Shown: positions 8,779 to 19,185 of the stretch, one piece after another
How the letters are laid out: each line of letters opens with the position of its first letter
Numbering within the stretch: position 1 is the stretch's first letter
Origin: Candidatus Amulumruptor caecigallinarius
GTDB lineage: Bacteria; Bacteroidota; Bacteroidia; Bacteroidales; Muribaculaceae
Direction: 5' to 3'
Assembly: GCA_023665605.1 (NCBI GenBank)
Contig: JAMPDP010000001.1
Coordinates: 829,676-893,675, forward strand
DNA: 64,000 nucleotides
Notes under the pieces: generated by a model
The model's input: the letters and a program-made list of their open reading frames with translations, nothing else
Told to the model about the DNA's origin: nothing
Database searches by the model: none
Made by a program: the position numbers and the translations under genes

Positions 8779-9771
8779 TTAATCTTTGTCTAACTTGTAC
8801 TTGGAGATGTCCATGCCAAATGACAGGTTCAAGTTGGCGAGGAGCTCTTCGAGCTCAGTGAGGCTCTTCTTGCCGAAGTTGCGGAACTTCAAGAGGTCGT
8901 TCTTGTTGAAGACGACGAGTTCGCCTACGGTCTCGACCTCGGCGCTCTTGAGGCAGTTGAGTGCACGTACGGTAAGGTTCATGTCGACGAGCTTAGTCTT
9001 GAGGAGCTGACGCATATGGAGAGCGTCCTCGTCGAACTCCTCGTCTTCGGGAGCCTCGGGTGTCTCGATGGTAATCTTCTCGTCGGAGAAGAGCATCAGG
9101 TGATGTATCAGGATAGTTGCGGCCTCCTTAAGCGCATCCTGGGGGAGGATGGAGCCGTTGGTTGTGATCTCGATGGTGAGCTTGTCGTAGTCGGTCTTCT
9201 GGTCTACACGGAAGTTGTCAACGGCAATCTTGACGTTCTTGATGGGTGTGTAGATTGAGTCGATGGCGAGCACGTCGATTGCGTCGTTGGGCGACGCGTT
9301 CTCCTCGGCGGGGGTCCAGCCGCGACCCTTGTTGATGGTGAGGTCGATGGTGAAGCTTGCCGAGGGGTCGAGATGGCAGATTACGAGATCGGGGTTGAGG
9401 ACCTCGAAGTTGACGAGGGCCTGAGAAATATCGCCGGCTTTGAACACCTCCTTGCCTGACACGGTGATGCTGACTTTCTCGGAGTCGGCATCCTCGACCT
9501 TCTGCTTGAGGTCAACCTTCTTGAGATTGAGGATGATGTTTGTGACATCTTCCTTTACGCCGGGGATTGTGTCAAACTCGTGGCGTACGCCGTCGACGCG
9601 GAGCGACGAAATGGCGTAACCCTCGAGGCTTGACAGGAGGATGCGGCGCAGGGCGTTGCCTATGGTCATGCCATAGCCCGGCTCAAGAGGCTTGAACTCA
9701 AACTTGCCAAACGTGTTGTTGGCCTCGAGCATCAAGACTTTGTCAGGTTTCTGAAATGCTAAAATAGCCAT
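8779..9771 (-). CDS. rpoA: DNA-directed RNA polymerase subunit alpha
   Basis: A 330-residue RNA polymerase assembly subunit. The N-terminal dimerisation domain carries the conserved phrase [16 protein letters not shown]. An acidic linker ([11 protein letters not shown]) leads to the helix-hairpin-helix C-terminal domain ([18 protein letters not shown]) that contacts DNA and activators. It sits between rpsD and rplQ, as usual. Confidence 0.98.
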   Translation of the reverse strand: MAILAFQKPDKVLMLEANNTFGKFEFKPLEPGYGMTIGNALRRILLSSLEGYAISSLRVDGVRHEFDTIPGVKEDVTNIILNLKKVDLKQKVEDADSEKVSITVSGKEVFKAGDISQALVNFEVLNPDLVICHLDPSASFTIDLTINKGRGWTPAEENASPNDAIDVLAIDSIYTPIKNVKIAVDNFRVDQKTDYDKLTIEITTNGSILPQDALKEAATILIHHLMLFSDEKITIETPEAPEDEEFDEDALHMRQLLKTKLVDMNLTVRALNCLKSAEVETVGELVVFNKNDLLKFRNFGKKSLTELEELLANLNLSFGMDISKYKLDKD

Positions 9772-9794
9772 TGAGGATGGGATAAGGAGATTGA

Positions 9795-10400
9795 TTACTT
9801 AGAATAGAGCTCGACGATCAGCTGCTCCTTGATGTTTTCGGGGATATCCTCGCGTGTGGGCACGTGGAGGAAGCGGCCGGCCTTTGCGGTCTCGTCCCAC
9901 TCAATCCAGGGGTACTTGCTGTGGTTGAAGCCGGCGAGAGCGTCGGCGATTACTTCGAGGCTCTTGGCCTTCTCGCGAACACCCACGATGTCGCCGGGCT
10001 TGACCTGATAGGAGGGGATGTTGACGACGGCACCGTTGACGGTGATGTGACGGTGGAGGACAATCTGTCGGGCGGCTGCGCGTGTGGGTGCGATGCCGAG
10101 GCGGTAAACGACGTTGTCGAGGCGGCTCTCGAGGAGCTGGAGGAGGATCTCGCCGGTGATACCCTTCATGCGAGATGCCTTCTCGAAGAGGTTGCGGAAC
10201 TGGCGCTCGAGCACACCGTAAGTGTACTTTGCCTTCTGCTTCTCCTTGAGCTGAGTGCCGTACTCAGAGGTCTTGCGACGCTTGTTGAGGCCGTGCTGTC
10301 CGGGGGGGAAGTTCTTCCTGGCGAGCACCTTGTCTTCGCCGAAGATGGGCTCACCGAACTTGCGAGCAATCTTGGATTTGGGTCCTGTGTATCTTGCCAT
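9795..10400 (-). CDS. rpsD: 30S ribosomal protein S4
   Basis: A 201-residue primary 16S rRNA-binding protein. The N-terminus [18 protein letters not shown] lacks the zinc cysteines found in some S4 proteins. The S4 RNA-binding domain follows ([21 protein letters not shown]). In many bacteria S4 represses its own operon. The 434-nt gap in front of this gene, unusually long inside the alpha operon, may hold such a control site. Confidence 0.97.
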   Translation of the reverse strand: MARYTGPKSKIARKFGEPIFGEDKVLARKNFPPGQHGLNKRRKTSEYGTQLKEKQKAKYTYGVLERQFRNLFEKASRMKGITGEILLQLLESRLDNVVYRLGIAPTRAAARQIVLHRHITVNGAVVNIPSYQVKPGDIVGVREKAKSLEVIADALAGFNHSKYPWIEWDETAKAGRFLHVPTREDIPENIKEQLIVELYSK

Positions 10401-10834
10401 TGTAGACGTTATTGAAGGTTGAGAAGATGGAGCGGCTTATGGGGCCTGTGATGGAGCTATGCCTTGTCAAGCACGAATGTTGCATTGCCGTAGGCTCAGG
10501 TGCCATTCCTGTGCGGTGACTGTCGCCGCTGTAAGGATCGTGAGCCGGAGTTGCCTCTTAGTGACAGCCGCGACCGCAGCATGAGAGAAAGACAGTATGT
10601 GGTAGACGCCGCCCCTTGCGGTAGAGGGTCGGCGAGTGTGCTGACTCTCTTGGCTGGGGGTTATCGGCGCTGCCGCGGTCAAAAAAATTTCACATTCAAG
10701 GCACTTTCCCGGGCTCGATGGGCTGGCGTGGCTCTGCGTCGTGCCGCGGCGAGCGGCACAGGCGTGAGTTGGGGGGTAGCTGCTCCGAAGAAAGTCTTCT
10801 AAGGGATGGTGTTAATGGAGTGAGGATGGGTTGA
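10401..10834 (-). promoter_or_regulatory. long rpsK-rpsD intergenic region, candidate S4 leader
   Basis: 434 nt separate rpsK and rpsD, where most neighbouring gaps are far shorter. I find no convincing coding frame. On the minus strand it holds a hairpin GTGCCGC/GCGGCAC (10741-10759), an A/T run at about 10679-10690, and further GC-rich inverted segments. Its place directly before rpsD suggests an autoregulatory S4 leader or a processing site. No promoter box is clear. This is inference. Confidence 0.4.
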
Positions 10835-11224
10835 TTAAACGCGGCGGCGCTTGGGAGGACGGCAGCCGTTGTGGGGGAGCGGGGTGACGTCGATGATTTC
10901 GCTCACCTCGATGCCGGCACCATGGATGGTGCGGATGGCGCTCTCACGGCCGTTGCCAGGACCCTTGACGTAAGCCTTGACCTTGCGGAGGCCGAGGTCG
11001 TAAGCGACCTTGGCGCAATCCTGAGCGGCCATCTGGGCTGCGTAGGGTGTGTTCTTCTTGCTTCCGCGGAAGCCCATCTTGCCTGCTGATGACCATGAGA
11101 TGACCTGGCCCTCGCTGTTGGCAAGACACACGATGATGTTGTTGAAAGAGGAGTGAACGTGAAGCTGGCCGTCGGCGGTTACCTTGACGTTTCTCTTCTT
11201 AGCTGCGACTGTCTTTTTTGCCAT
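10835..11224 (-). CDS. rpsK: 30S ribosomal protein S11
   Basis: A 129-residue platform protein of the small subunit. The uS11 core is plain: [25 protein letters not shown] and the C-terminal [13 protein letters not shown]. It starts 21 nt after rpsM. Confidence 0.98.
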   Translation of the reverse strand: MAKKTVAAKKRNVKVTADGQLHVHSSFNNIIVCLANSEGQVISWSSAGKMGFRGSKKNTPYAAQMAAQDCAKVAYDLGLRKVKAYVKGPGNGRESAIRTIHGAGIEVSEIIDVTPLPHNGCRPPKRRRV

Positions 11225-11245
11225 GTTTGGATTATGGTGATGATG

Positions 11246-11626
11246 TTACTTTGTGGCCTTCTTCTTGTTAGCCACGGTCTTCTTGCGGCCCTTGCGGGTG
11301 CGTGCGTTGTTCTTGGTGCTCTGGCCGCGGACGGGGAGGCCGATGCGGTGACGAATGCCGCGGTAGCAGCCGATGTCCATGAGGCGCTTGATGTTGAGCT
11401 GGATCTCGCTGCGGAGGTCGCCCTCCACCTTGTGCTCGGCCTGGATAACCTCACGCACCTTGGCGGCCTGCTCGTCGGTCCAGTCCTGGACTTTGATTTC
11501 GCGGTCGACGCCGGCCTTGTCGAGGATCGACTTGGCGGCGCTGCGGCCGATGCCGAAGATGTAGGTGAGGGCTATCTGGCCCTGCTTGTTCTGAGGGAGG
11601 TCGACTCCCACGATTCTAACTGCCAT
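11246..11626 (-). CDS. rpsM: 30S ribosomal protein S13
   Basis: A 126-residue protein of the small-subunit head. It begins [14 protein letters not shown], contains the helix-two-turn-helix region ([15 protein letters not shown]) and ends in the basic tail [14 protein letters not shown] that reaches toward tRNA. A -7 box lies 45 nt upstream, so it probably opens the alpha segment. Confidence 0.98.
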   Translation of the reverse strand: MAVRIVGVDLPQNKQGQIALTYIFGIGRSAAKSILDKAGVDREIKVQDWTDEQAAKVREVIQAEHKVEGDLRSEIQLNIKRLMDIGCYRGIRHRIGLPVRGQSTKNNARTRKGRKKTVANKKKATK

Positions 11627-11670
11627 ATTGTAGGGTTACAGGCTTGGTATATGTGTGTGAAAAGATTGTG

Positions 11671-11678
11671 CAAAGGTA
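11671..11678 (-). promoter_or_regulatory. internal promoter -7 box before rpsM
   Basis: TACCTTTG on the minus strand lies in the 151-nt gap between rpmJ and rpsM, with a leader of about 38 nt. A small hairpin TTTTCAG/CTGAAAA (about 11683-11702) sits where the -33 region would be. No TTG at proper spacing is seen. It would allow rpsM-rplQ to be transcribed separately. Confidence 0.5.
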
Positions 11679-11777
11679 GTAATTTTCAGTGAAATCTGAA
11701 AATGCGGCGCTTTGCGACGCCCTTCACCGGCTGAGTGCTTGATCCCAGCATAGGGGACAGCGGAGTGATGCCGGGTA

Positions 11778-11894
11778 TCAGCCCTGACGCTGCTTGTTCT
11801 TGGGGTTCTTCTTGTTGATGACGTAGAGGCGTCCCTTGCGGCGGACGATCTTGTCCTCGGCGCTGCGCTTCTTGATTGATGCTCGTACTTTCAT
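11778..11894 (-). CDS. rpmJ: 50S ribosomal protein L36
   Basis: A 38-residue protein, too short for usual gene finders. It begins [15 protein letters not shown] and ends [11 protein letters not shown], matching bL36. It has no cysteines, whereas zinc-type L36 has a Cys/His quartet, so this is the zinc-independent form. It sits between infA and rpsM as expected. Confidence 0.95.
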   Translation of the reverse strand: MKVRASIKKRSAEDKIVRRKGRLYVINKKNPKNKQRQG

Positions 11895-11971
11895 ATCCGT
11901 GGGATTAATGAGTTAACGGGTTATGGTTATTGAATGAATGTCGGAGGGTGTGTGGGTCACCGGCGTGCGGC

Positions 11972-12190
11972 TTACTTGTAGCGGAATGAGATGCGGCCCT
12001 TCGACAGGTCATAGGGCGACATCTCGACCCTCACGCGGTCACCGGGGAGAATCTTGATGTAGTGCATGCGCATCTTGCCGGATATGTGGGCGGTGATTTC
12101 GTGCCCGTTCTCAAGCTCGACGCGGAACATGGCGTTGCTCAGTGACTCGACGATGACGCCGTCTTGCTCGATAGCTGCTTGTTTGGCCAT
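11972..12190 (-). CDS. infA: translation initiation factor IF-1
   Basis: A 72-residue single OB-fold protein that binds the ribosomal A site during initiation. It reads [20 protein letters not shown] and ends [11 protein letters not shown], a full-length match to the family. It lies between map and rpmJ. Confidence 0.98.
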   Translation of the reverse strand: MAKQAAIEQDGVIVESLSNAMFRVELENGHEITAHISGKMRMHYIKILPGDRVRVEMSPYDLSKGRISFRYK

Positions 12191-12269
12191 TGGCGGTGGA
12201 TGGGTGGGTTGATTTGTTTGGGGGGGTGTAGAGGAGTGAGGGTGGAGGAGTGAGGTGCCGGGGGTGGTG

Positions 12270-13052
12270 TCAGACGAATCTGTCGCCGAGGGCTTCGCGG
12301 ATGGGGTCGAAGGTGGTGAGCTGCCGGGTAACGCCGTCGATGATGGCGAGTGTGTGCTCGTAGTGGGCGGATGGCTTGCGGTCGCGTGTGCGGCACTGCC
12401 AGCCGTCGCGTTCGATGACGATGTTGCGGCTGCCCATGTTGACCATCGGCTCGATGCAGAGGCACATGCCGTTGCGGATGACGGGGCCTGTGCCGCGGCG
12501 TCCGTAGTTGGGCACTTCGGGGTCTTCGTGCATCTTGCGCCCTATGCCGTGGCCGCACATCTCGCGGACTACGGTGTAACCGCGTCGCTCGACGTATGAC
12601 TGTACGGCATTGGAGATGTCGCCGATGCGAGCGCCTTCGCGGCAAGCTTCGATGCCTTTGTAGAGGCTCTCCTTGGTGGTTCGGAGCAGTGCCATGACGG
12701 GGTCGGAGACTTGGCCGACGGGGAATGTGTAGCACATGTCGCCGTTGAAGCCGTCGAGCTCGACGACTGTGTCGACCCCTACGATGTCGCCTTCGCGGAG
12801 GGCGTATGAGCCGGGGAACCCGTGGACCACTGTCTCGTTGACTTCAATGCAGAGTGTTGCGGGAAATCCACCGTAGCCGAGGCATGCGGGCTTGCCGCCG
12901 TTGTCGAGCATGAACTCGCGGGCGACATTATCGAGGTGACGCGTGGTGACGCCCGGGGCCACGTGCTTGGCAACTTCGCCCATGGCGAGGCTTACCAGTG
13001 TGCAAGCGGCCTGCATCTTCTCGAGTTCCTCGGGTGTCTTGAGATATATCAC
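12270..13052 (-). CDS. map: methionine aminopeptidase type I
   Basis: A 260-residue metalloenzyme that removes the initiator methionine from nascent proteins. Metal ligands are visible: the two Asp of [15 protein letters not shown], the His of [13 protein letters not shown], and the Glu residues of MCLCIEPMV and near the C-terminus. It follows secY after a 184-nt gap that contains a strong hairpin. Confidence 0.97.
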   Translation of the reverse strand: MIYLKTPEELEKMQAACTLVSLAMGEVAKHVAPGVTTRHLDNVAREFMLDNGGKPACLGYGGFPATLCIEVNETVVHGFPGSYALREGDIVGVDTVVELDGFNGDMCYTFPVGQVSDPVMALLRTTKESLYKGIEACREGARIGDISNAVQSYVERRGYTVVREMCGHGIGRKMHEDPEVPNYGRRGTGPVIRNGMCLCIEPMVNMGSRNIVIERDGWQCRTRDRKPSAHYEHTLAIIDGVTRQLTTFDPIREALGDRFV

Positions 13053-13144
13053 TGTCGGTAAATTTCAGCCGGCTGGGCTCGGCGGTGAGCTTGATGTCGG
13101 CGATGAGTTGGTGGTGTGGGGGTTCGGGGTTAATTCCGCCGGTT

Positions 13145-13171
13145 CGCCTGCCCGGGTTTTCCGGGCAGGCG
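13145..13171. other. 11-bp perfect hairpin between secY and map
   Basis: CGCCTGCCCGG (13145-13155) pairs exactly with CCGGGCAGGCG (13161-13171) around a GTTTT loop. No T-run follows on either strand. It may act as an RNA processing or stability element that sets map apart from secY. Confidence 0.55.
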
Positions 13172-13236
13172 CGAAGTGGCGGGATGTGAGTGTGGTCAGC
13201 GGTGTGTGAGCCGTGCCGCGCAGTGGCGGCTTAGCG

Positions 13237-14589
13237 TCAATAAGCGCTGCCGGTGGTGCGTCCCTTAATCTTTCCGTTCTTCATCAGGCCGTCGTAGTGG
13301 TGCATCATCAGATGGCTCTCGATCTGCTGGAGAGTGTCGAGGACCACGCCCACGAGGATAAGCAGCGAGGTGCCACCGAAGAACTGGGCGAAGTTCTGGC
13401 TGATGCCGAAGAACCGAGCGAATGCGGGGAGGATAGCTACGATGCCGAGGAATATGGACCCGGGGAGGGTGATACGGCTCATAATTGAGTCGAGGTACTC
13501 GGCGGTCTTCTTGCCGGGCTTGATGCCGGGGATGAAGCCGTTGTTGCGCTTGATCTCCTCAGCCATGCGCTGGGGATTGACGGTGATTGCGGTGTAGAAG
13601 TAGGTGAAGGCCACAATCATGATGAAGTACACCAGATTGTACCAGAATCCGTTGATGTCAGAGAACGCAGCGAAGAAACCGCGCTGAGCGTCGCTGGCAC
13701 CGCCGAATCCGGCGATGGTGATGGGGATGAACATGATTGCCTGGGCGAAGATGATGGGCATTACGCCTGCGGCATTGACCTTCAGGGGGATGTACTGGCG
13801 AGCGCCGCCATACTGCTTGTTGCCGACGATGCGCTTGGCATACTGTACGGGAACTTTGCGGGTGCCCTGCACGAGGAGGACGGCGCCAACGGTGACGGCG
13901 AAGAGCAGCAGAAGCTCAACGATGAACATCACCAGACCGCCCTGGCTGCCGGTGGAGCCGGGCAGACGAGAGGTGAACTCATAGAGGAGAGCTCCCGGGA
14001 GGCGTGCGATGATGCCCACGAGGATGATGAAACTGATGCCGTTGCCGATGCCACGGTCGGTGATGCGCTCGCCGAGCCACATGATGAACATGGAGCCGGC
14101 TGCGAGGATGACCGTCAGGTAAGCCACCGTCCAGAAGCCGAGGGCGGCGACGCCGCCTGCGTGAGCCACCTGGATGTTGAGGTTGACCAGATAAGCGGGG
14201 CCCTGGAGGAGGAGGATGATGACGGTGAGGTAGCGTGTGTACTGGTTGAGTTTCTGGCGTCCGCTCTCGCCCTCACGCTGCATTTTCTGGAATGAGGGGA
14301 GTACCATGCCGAGGAGCTGAATCACGATGGAGGCCGTGATGTATGGCATGATGCCGAGGGCGAATATCGAGGCCTGCGAGAAGGCGCCGCCGGAGAACAT
14401 GTCAAGAAGCTGCATCAGACCACTCTTGTTGGTGAAGTTGCTGAGCGCCTCAAGGTCTTCGGGGCGGATGCCGGGAAGCACCACATAGCAACCGAGGCGG
14501 TAGATGGCTACCAGCAGCAGGGTCACGAGCAGGCGCTTGCGCAGCTCCTCGATGGTCCAGATGTTTTTGACAGTCTGAATGAAGCTCAT
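13237..14589 (-). CDS. secY: preprotein translocase subunit SecY
   Basis: A 450-residue inner-membrane channel protein with about ten membrane spans. Typical pieces are visible: the plug region SGLMQLLDMFSGGAFSQASIFALGIMP split over the first spans, GNGISFII, and the C-terminal NRP-like loop with NFAQFFGG. It forms the Sec channel with SecE and SecG, which are not in this window. It follows rplO with an 8-nt gap. Confidence 0.98.
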   Translation of the reverse strand: MSFIQTVKNIWTIEELRKRLLVTLLLVAIYRLGCYVVLPGIRPEDLEALSNFTNKSGLMQLLDMFSGGAFSQASIFALGIMPYITASIVIQLLGMVLPSFQKMQREGESGRQKLNQYTRYLTVIILLLQGPAYLVNLNIQVAHAGGVAALGFWTVAYLTVILAAGSMFIMWLGERITDRGIGNGISFIILVGIIARLPGALLYEFTSRLPGSTGSQGGLVMFIVELLLLFAVTVGAVLLVQGTRKVPVQYAKRIVGNKQYGGARQYIPLKVNAAGVMPIIFAQAIMFIPITIAGFGGASDAQRGFFAAFSDINGFWYNLVYFIMIVAFTYFYTAITVNPQRMAEEIKRNNGFIPGIKPGKKTAEYLDSIMSRITLPGSIFLGIVAILPAFARFFGISQNFAQFFGGTSLLILVGVVLDTLQQIESHLMMHHYDGLMKNGKIKGRTTGSAY

Positions 14590-14597
14590 CGTGTGAG

Positions 14598-15044
14598 TCA
14601 GATTTTGGTAGCGGTGCCACCGGCGGCCTTTATGGCCTCCTCAGCGGCGGTCGAGAAAGCGTGAGCCTCGACGGCGACCTTGTGAGAGATAGTGCCGTTG
14701 GCCAGAATCTTGACCAGCTGACGGCGGTTGATGAAACCGGCTGCGCGGAGTTCGTCGAGACCGATTTTCTCGAGGCCCTTGGCGGCAGCGAGCTCATCGA
14801 GGGTGCCGACGTTGATGGCCTTATACTCGATGCGGTTGATGTTCTTGAAGCCGAACTTGGGGAGACGGCGCTGGAGGGGCATCTGGCCACCTTCGAAGCC
14901 GATCTTGCGCTTGTAGCCGGAGCGAGACTTTGCGCCCTTGTGGCCGCGGGTAGAAGTGCCGCCCTTGCCGGAGCCGGGGCCGCGGCCGATGCGGGTCTTC
15001 TTCGTTACTGAGCCGGCCGCAGGTGATATGTTGCTTAAGTCCAT
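14598..15044 (-). CDS. rplO: 50S ribosomal protein L15
   Basis: A 148-residue protein. The family start [12 protein letters not shown] at 15044 is preferred to an upstream ATG that adds 18 unrelated residues. The glycine/arginine-rich N-terminal arm ([18 protein letters not shown]) that threads into 23S rRNA is clear. Confidence 0.97.
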   Translation of the reverse strand: MDLSNISPAAGSVTKKTRIGRGPGSGKGGTSTRGHKGAKSRSGYKRKIGFEGGQMPLQRRLPKFGFKNINRIEYKAINVGTLDELAAAKGLEKIGLDELRAAGFINRRQLVKILANGTISHKVAVEAHAFSTAAEEAIKAAGGTATKI

Positions 15045-15132
15045 GGTGATGGGATTGTTGCTGTTGGTGGGAAGTGAAATGATAATGATGTGTGACAAGG
15101 AGGAGGGAGAGAGTGGGGTGACCCGGGCCGCG

Positions 15133-15312
15133 TTAAGCGGGGGTCACCTCCACCAGGTGGTGCACACGAGCAACCATGCCGCGGATGGAGGGTGTGTCCT
15201 CCTTGATGACGGTGTGGTGCATCTTGCGCAGTCCGAGAGCGTCGAGGGTCTCTTTCTGCACCTTGGGAGCCTTGATGCGGCTCTTGATCTGAGTTATCTT
15301 GATCTGTGCCAT
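15133..15312 (-). CDS. rpmD: 50S ribosomal protein L30
   Basis: A 59-residue protein read from the ATG at 15312: [16 protein letters not shown] through [13 protein letters not shown]. Length and ends match uL30. A longer frame in phase upstream is the shadow of rpsE and is left out. Confidence 0.95.
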   Translation of the reverse strand: MAQIKITQIKSRIKAPKVQKETLDALGLRKMHHTVIKEDTPSIRGMVARVHHLVEVTPA

Positions 15313-15361
15313 GTGTGTGTCTAAGCGTGTTGACTTGTTAAGGAAGCTCGAGGTGCGGTGC

Positions 15362-15880
15362 TTATCCGTTGAATACCTTGTCAACGGAAATGCCGCGGTT
15401 CTGAGCCACCTGAGCGGGAGAGCGCATCTCGCCGAGGGCGGCGATGGTGGCCTTGACGAGGTTGTGGGGGTTGGAAGATCCCTTGCTCTTGGCGAGGACG
15501 TCGGTGATGCCGACGCTCTCGAGCACGGCACGCATGGCGCCACCGGCCTTTACACCGGTACCGTGGCTTGCGGGCTTGAGGATTACGCGTGAGCCGCCGA
15601 ACTTAGCTTCCTGCTCGTGGGGGATAGTTCCCTTGTGGACGGGTACGCGGATGAGGTTCTTCTTGGCGGCCTCAACGCCCTTGGCGATGGCAGCCTGTAC
15701 TTCGTTGGCCTTGCCGAGGCCCCAGCCTACGATGCCGTCTTCGTTGCCTACAACGACGATAGCAGCGAAGGTGAAGGTGCGACCGCCCTTGGTGACCTTG
15801 GTGACGCGGTTGATTGCGACGAGGCGGTCCTTGAGTTCGATATCGTTGGTTGACTTAACGCGGTTGTTCTTTGTAGCCAT
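15362..15880 (-). CDS. rpsE: 30S ribosomal protein S5
   Basis: A 172-residue protein that shapes the mRNA entry site and decoding accuracy. It carries the double-stranded-RNA-binding N-domain ([21 protein letters not shown]) and the C-domain loop ([16 protein letters not shown]). It lies between rplR and rpmD. Confidence 0.98.
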   Translation of the reverse strand: MATKNNRVKSTNDIELKDRLVAINRVTKVTKGGRTFTFAAIVVVGNEDGIVGWGLGKANEVQAAIAKGVEAAKKNLIRVPVHKGTIPHEQEAKFGGSRVILKPASHGTGVKAGGAMRAVLESVGITDVLAKSKGSSNPHNLVKATIAALGEMRSPAQVAQNRGISVDKVFNG

Positions 15881-15889
15881 GACTGAGTG

Positions 15890-16231
15890 TTAGAATTTAA
15901 GGCCGCTCTGGCGTGCGGCGTCTGCGAGTGATTTAACACGGCCGTGGAAGAGGTAACCGTTGCGGTCGAACACTACGGTGTCGATGCCGGCTTCCTGGGC
16001 CTTCTTGGCGATGAGCTCGCCGACCTTAGCGGCGATCTCAGTCTTGGTGCCCTCGGCGATACCTGCGCTTGAGGCGCTTGCGAGGGTCTTACCTGCGAGG
16101 TCGTCGATGAGCTGAACGTAGATCTGCTTGTTGGAGCGGAAGACGCTCATGCGGGGACGCTCAGCGGTGCCGGAGATGCGGCCGCGAATGCGGGCCTTGA
16201 TCTTGTTGCGGCGTTGTATCTTGGAAAACAT
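15890..16231 (-). CDS. rplR: 50S ribosomal protein L18
   Basis: A 113-residue 5S rRNA-binding protein. The conserved core is [20 protein letters not shown] and the C-terminal [19 protein letters not shown]. It is followed 9 nt later by rpsE. Confidence 0.98.
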   Translation of the reverse strand: MFSKIQRRNKIKARIRGRISGTAERPRMSVFRSNKQIYVQLIDDLAGKTLASASSAGIAEGTKTEIAAKVGELIAKKAQEAGIDTVVFDRNGYLFHGRVKSLADAARQSGLKF

Positions 16232-16267
16232 ATTCTATGTCGGTCTAAGAAATGGTTGGGAACTAAG

Positions 16268-16822
16268 TTACTTTGCTGAGGCGCTCTTTCCGGACTTGCG
16301 ACGGATGACTTCGCCGACGAACTTGATGCCTTTGCCCTTGTAAGGCTCGGGCTTGCGGAGTGAGCGGATTTTTGCGCAGACCTGTCCGAGGAGCTGCTTG
16401 TCGTCGCTCTCGAGGATGATGAGGGGGTTCTTGTTGCGTTCGCTCTTGGCCTCTACCTTGACTTCCTGGGGGAGCTTGATGTAGATGGCGTGAGAGTAAC
16501 CCAGGGCGAGCTCGAGGACCTGGCCAGTGGCAGTGGCGCGGTAACCTACGCCAACGAGCTCCATCTCCTTGCGATAGCCTTCGGAGACGCCCACCACCAT
16601 GTTGTGGATGAGGGCGCGGTAGAGGCCGTGCTGAGCGCGGTGCTCGCGGTCGTCGGAGGGTCGGGTGAGTACTACTTCGTTGTTCTCAACCTTGATGTCG
16701 ATGTCGGGGTTAACCTTCTGAGAGAGGGTTCCCTTGGGTCCCTTAACGGTGACGAGGTCGCCAGCAACGGTGACGGTGACACCTGCGGGTATATGGATGG
16801 GTGCTTTACCTATACGTGACAT
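16268..16822 (-). CDS. rplF: 50S ribosomal protein L6
   Basis: A 184-residue protein with two tandem L6 folds. It begins MSRIGKAPIHIPAGV; the second domain holds the family signature PEPYKGKGIKFVGE. It lies next to the factor-binding centre of the large subunit. Confidence 0.98.
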   Translation of the reverse strand: MSRIGKAPIHIPAGVTVTVAGDLVTVKGPKGTLSQKVNPDIDIKVENNEVVLTRPSDDREHRAQHGLYRALIHNMVVGVSEGYRKEMELVGVGYRATATGQVLELALGYSHAIYIKLPQEVKVEAKSERNKNPLIILESDDKQLLGQVCAKIRSLRKPEPYKGKGIKFVGEVIRRKSGKSASAK

Positions 16823-16903
16823 GTCTCTTCGTGAGTTGGAAAAAGTGTGTGTCTTAAAAAGTAATGTGCCTGAAGCGTTGTAGTTATTGATGACGTTGCG
16901 GTA

Positions 16904-17302
16904 TCAATAAACGTAGCAAAGCACTTCGCCGCCCACCTTTGCTTCGCGTGCGGCCTTGTTGGTCATGACGCCCTTGGAGGTGGAGAGGATGGCGATGCCC
17001 AGGCCGTTGAGCACACGGGGCATGTCTTTGTAACCGGCGTACTGACGGAGGCCGGGGCGCGACACGCGCTTGAGACCCTTGATGGCGTTGACCTTGTCAA
17101 CGGGGTCGTACTTGAGGGCGATCTTGATGACACCGGCGGGGGTGTCGCCCTCGATGAACTTATAGTTGAGGATATAGCCCTGCTCGAAGAGGATCTTTGT
17201 GATTGCCTTCTTCAAGTTGGAGGCAGGCACCTCGACAACGCGGTGGTTGGCTTTGATGGCGTTCCTCAATCTTGTCAGATAATCTGCTATGGGATCGGTC
17301 AT
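16904..17302 (-). CDS. rpsH: 30S ribosomal protein S8
   Basis: A 132-residue 16S rRNA-binding assembly protein. The start [15 protein letters not shown] at 17302 is used; an upstream ATG adds 16 residues not found in S8. The C-terminal signature [18 protein letters not shown] is intact. In E. coli S8 also represses the spc operon; a 206-nt gap precedes this gene here. Confidence 0.97.
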   Translation of the reverse strand: MTDPIADYLTRLRNAIKANHRVVEVPASNLKKAITKILFEQGYILNYKFIEGDTPAGVIKIALKYDPVDKVNAIKGLKRVSRPGLRQYAGYKDMPRVLNGLGIAILSTSKGVMTNKAAREAKVGGEVLCYVY

Positions 17303-17508
17303 TGTTGTGGATTGTTTAAATTGATTCGGCTCATTCCGAACAATATTCAAATATTCACGCTCAGAGGAGGAGGTGGAGCATCGTAAGCATTGGGGTTGCC
17401 GATGATGCTGATGATGAGGTGGTGAACACTCGGCGCTTTGATGAGCCCTTTGTGGAGAGGATACGTTGAGTTATCGTGTGTAAAGGGTGTCGGTGGGTGG
17501 AGTGTTTC

Positions 17509-17778
17509 TCACCAGCTTGCCTTCTTGACACCGGGGATGAGGCCGGCAGATGCCATCTCGCGGAACTGAATACGGGAGATGCCGAACTGGCGCATATAGC
17601 CTTTGGGGCGGCCGGTGATAGAGCAGCGGTTGTGGAGGCGCACGCTTGAGGCGTTCTTGGGGAGCTTCTGGAGCCCCTCGTAGTCGCCGGCCTCCTTGAG
17701 GGCGGCCTTCTTGGCGGCGTACTTGGCGACGAGCTTGGCGCGCTTCACCTCACGGGCCTTCATTGATTCCTTTGCCAT
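17509..17778 (-). CDS. rpsN: 30S ribosomal protein S14
   Basis: An 89-residue protein of the long, zinc-free type: it lacks the CxxC pairs of the short form and has a single Cys in [15 protein letters not shown]. It begins [13 protein letters not shown] and ends [12 protein letters not shown] 206-nt gap without a recognised gene lies between it and rpsH. Confidence 0.97.
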   Translation of the reverse strand: MAKESMKAREVKRAKLVAKYAAKKAALKEAGDYEGLQKLPKNASSVRLHNRCSITGRPKGYMRQFGISRIQFREMASAGLIPGVKKASW

Positions 17779-17839
17779 AATGATATGTGCTTGGGTGTTG
17801 TGTTGTGTTAGATGAAGTCAGGGCAGTGAGCCTCGGTGC

Positions 17840-18388
17840 TTACTTCTTGGCGTTCTTGAAGGGTAGACCGAACTCCTTGAGCAGAGCGTATCCTTCCTCG
17901 TCGGTGTTTGCCGAGGTGACGAAGGTGATGTTCATGCCCATGAGCTTGGAGATGGTGTCGATGTTGATCTCGGGGAAGATGATCTGCTCGGTGATGCCGA
18001 GGGTGTAGTTGCCACGGCCGTCGAGCTTGCCTTCGATACCCTTGAAGTCGCGGATACGGGGGAGAGCAACGCGGACGAGACGCTCGAGGAACTCATACAT
18101 GCGCTCGCGGCGGAGTGTGACGCGAACGCCGATGGGCATCTTCTTGCGGACCTTGAAGTTGGAGATGTCCTTGCGAGAGAGAGTGGCGACGGCCTTCTGA
18201 CCGGTGATTGCGGTGAGCTCGTTGATGGCTGTCTCGATGATCTTCTTGTCCTGGGTGGCCTGGCCGAGACCCTGGTTGATGACGATCTTCTCCAGGCGGG
18301 GCACCTGCATCACTGTGGAGTAGTTGAACTCCTTCTCGAGCGCGGGAACGATGCGCTCCTTGTAATCTTTGTGAAGTGTAGTCTCCAT
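17840..18388 (-). CDS. rplE: 50S ribosomal protein L5
   Basis: A 182-residue protein that contacts 5S rRNA and the P-site tRNA. Typical segments are KIVINQGLG and [13 protein letters not shown]. Its ATG overlaps the rplX stop by one base (TAATG), which suggests translational coupling. Confidence 0.98.
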   Translation of the reverse strand: METTLHKDYKERIVPALEKEFNYSTVMQVPRLEKIVINQGLGQATQDKKIIETAINELTAITGQKAVATLSRKDISNFKVRKKMPIGVRVTLRRERMYEFLERLVRVALPRIRDFKGIEGKLDGRGNYTLGITEQIIFPEINIDTISKLMGMNITFVTSANTDEEGYALLKEFGLPFKNAKK

Positions 18389-18708
18389 TATTTAAGCTCT
18401 TCTCCTGATTTCTTGGCGTAACGTACTAACTTGCCCTTGTCGTTGAGGCGACGGCCTACGCGGGTGGGCTTACCGGTCTTGGGGTCGACGACGGCCAGGT
18501 TGGAGATGTTGATGGGGGCCTCCATCTTGATCAGGCCGCCCTGGGGGTGCTGAGCACTGGGCTTCTGGGCCTTTGTGACGATGTTGGCGCCCTCCACGAT
18601 GGCACGGTTCTTGTCGGGGATGACCTTGAGGACACGACCCTTGTGGCCGCGGCTCTCGCCGGAGATCACCATGACAATGTCGTCTTTCTTTATCTTGAGT
18701 TTGCTCAT
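18388..18708 (-). CDS. rplX: 50S ribosomal protein L24
   Basis: A 106-residue early assembly protein with a KOW motif near the N-terminus ([21 protein letters not shown]). It is coupled to rplE by a one-base stop/start overlap. Confidence 0.98.
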   Translation of the reverse strand: MSKLKIKKDDIVMVISGESRGHKGRVLKVIPDKNRAIVEGANIVTKAQKPSAQHPQGGLIKMEAPINISNLAVVDPKTGKPTRVGRRLNDKGKLVRYAKKSGEELK

Positions 18709-18804
18709 TGCGATAAAAAAGAGTGGTGGTGTGTGTGGGTTGGGGTGAAGTCTGTTAACGGATGTTGAAGCGGGTATGTGTTACTTGTCCGTGTGTGGGT
18801 GCTG

Positions 18805-19170
18805 TCAGAGCACCTCGGGGGCGAGTGACACAATCTTCATGTTGGTGGCGCGGAGCTCACGTGCGACGGGGCCGAAGATGCGGGTGCCGCGGAGTTCGCC
18901 GGCGTTGTTGAGGAGCACGCAGGCGTTGTCGTCGAAACGGATGTAGGAACCGTCGGGTCGACGAACTTCCTTCTTGGTGCGTACAACTACGGCCTTGCTG
19001 ACGGTGCCCTTCTTGACGTCGGATGAGGGAATAACGCTCTTGACGCTGACGACGATGATGTCGCCGACAGATGCGTAGCGACGTCCTGTGCCACCGAGTA
19101 CGTGGATGCAGAGGGCTTCCTTGGCGCCGGAGTTGTCGGCTACGGTGAGGCGTGTTTCGGTCTGTATCAT
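18805..19170 (-). CDS. rplN: 50S ribosomal protein L14
   Basis: A 121-residue protein at the subunit interface. It reads [20 protein letters not shown] and ends [11 protein letters not shown], a full-length uL14. Confidence 0.98.
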   Translation of the reverse strand: MIQTETRLTVADNSGAKEALCIHVLGGTGRRYASVGDIIVVSVKSVIPSSDVKKGTVSKAVVVRTKKEVRRPDGSYIRFDDNACVLLNNAGELRGTRIFGPVARELRATNMKIVSLAPEVL

Positions 19171-19185
19171 GACTTGTGAGGTATG

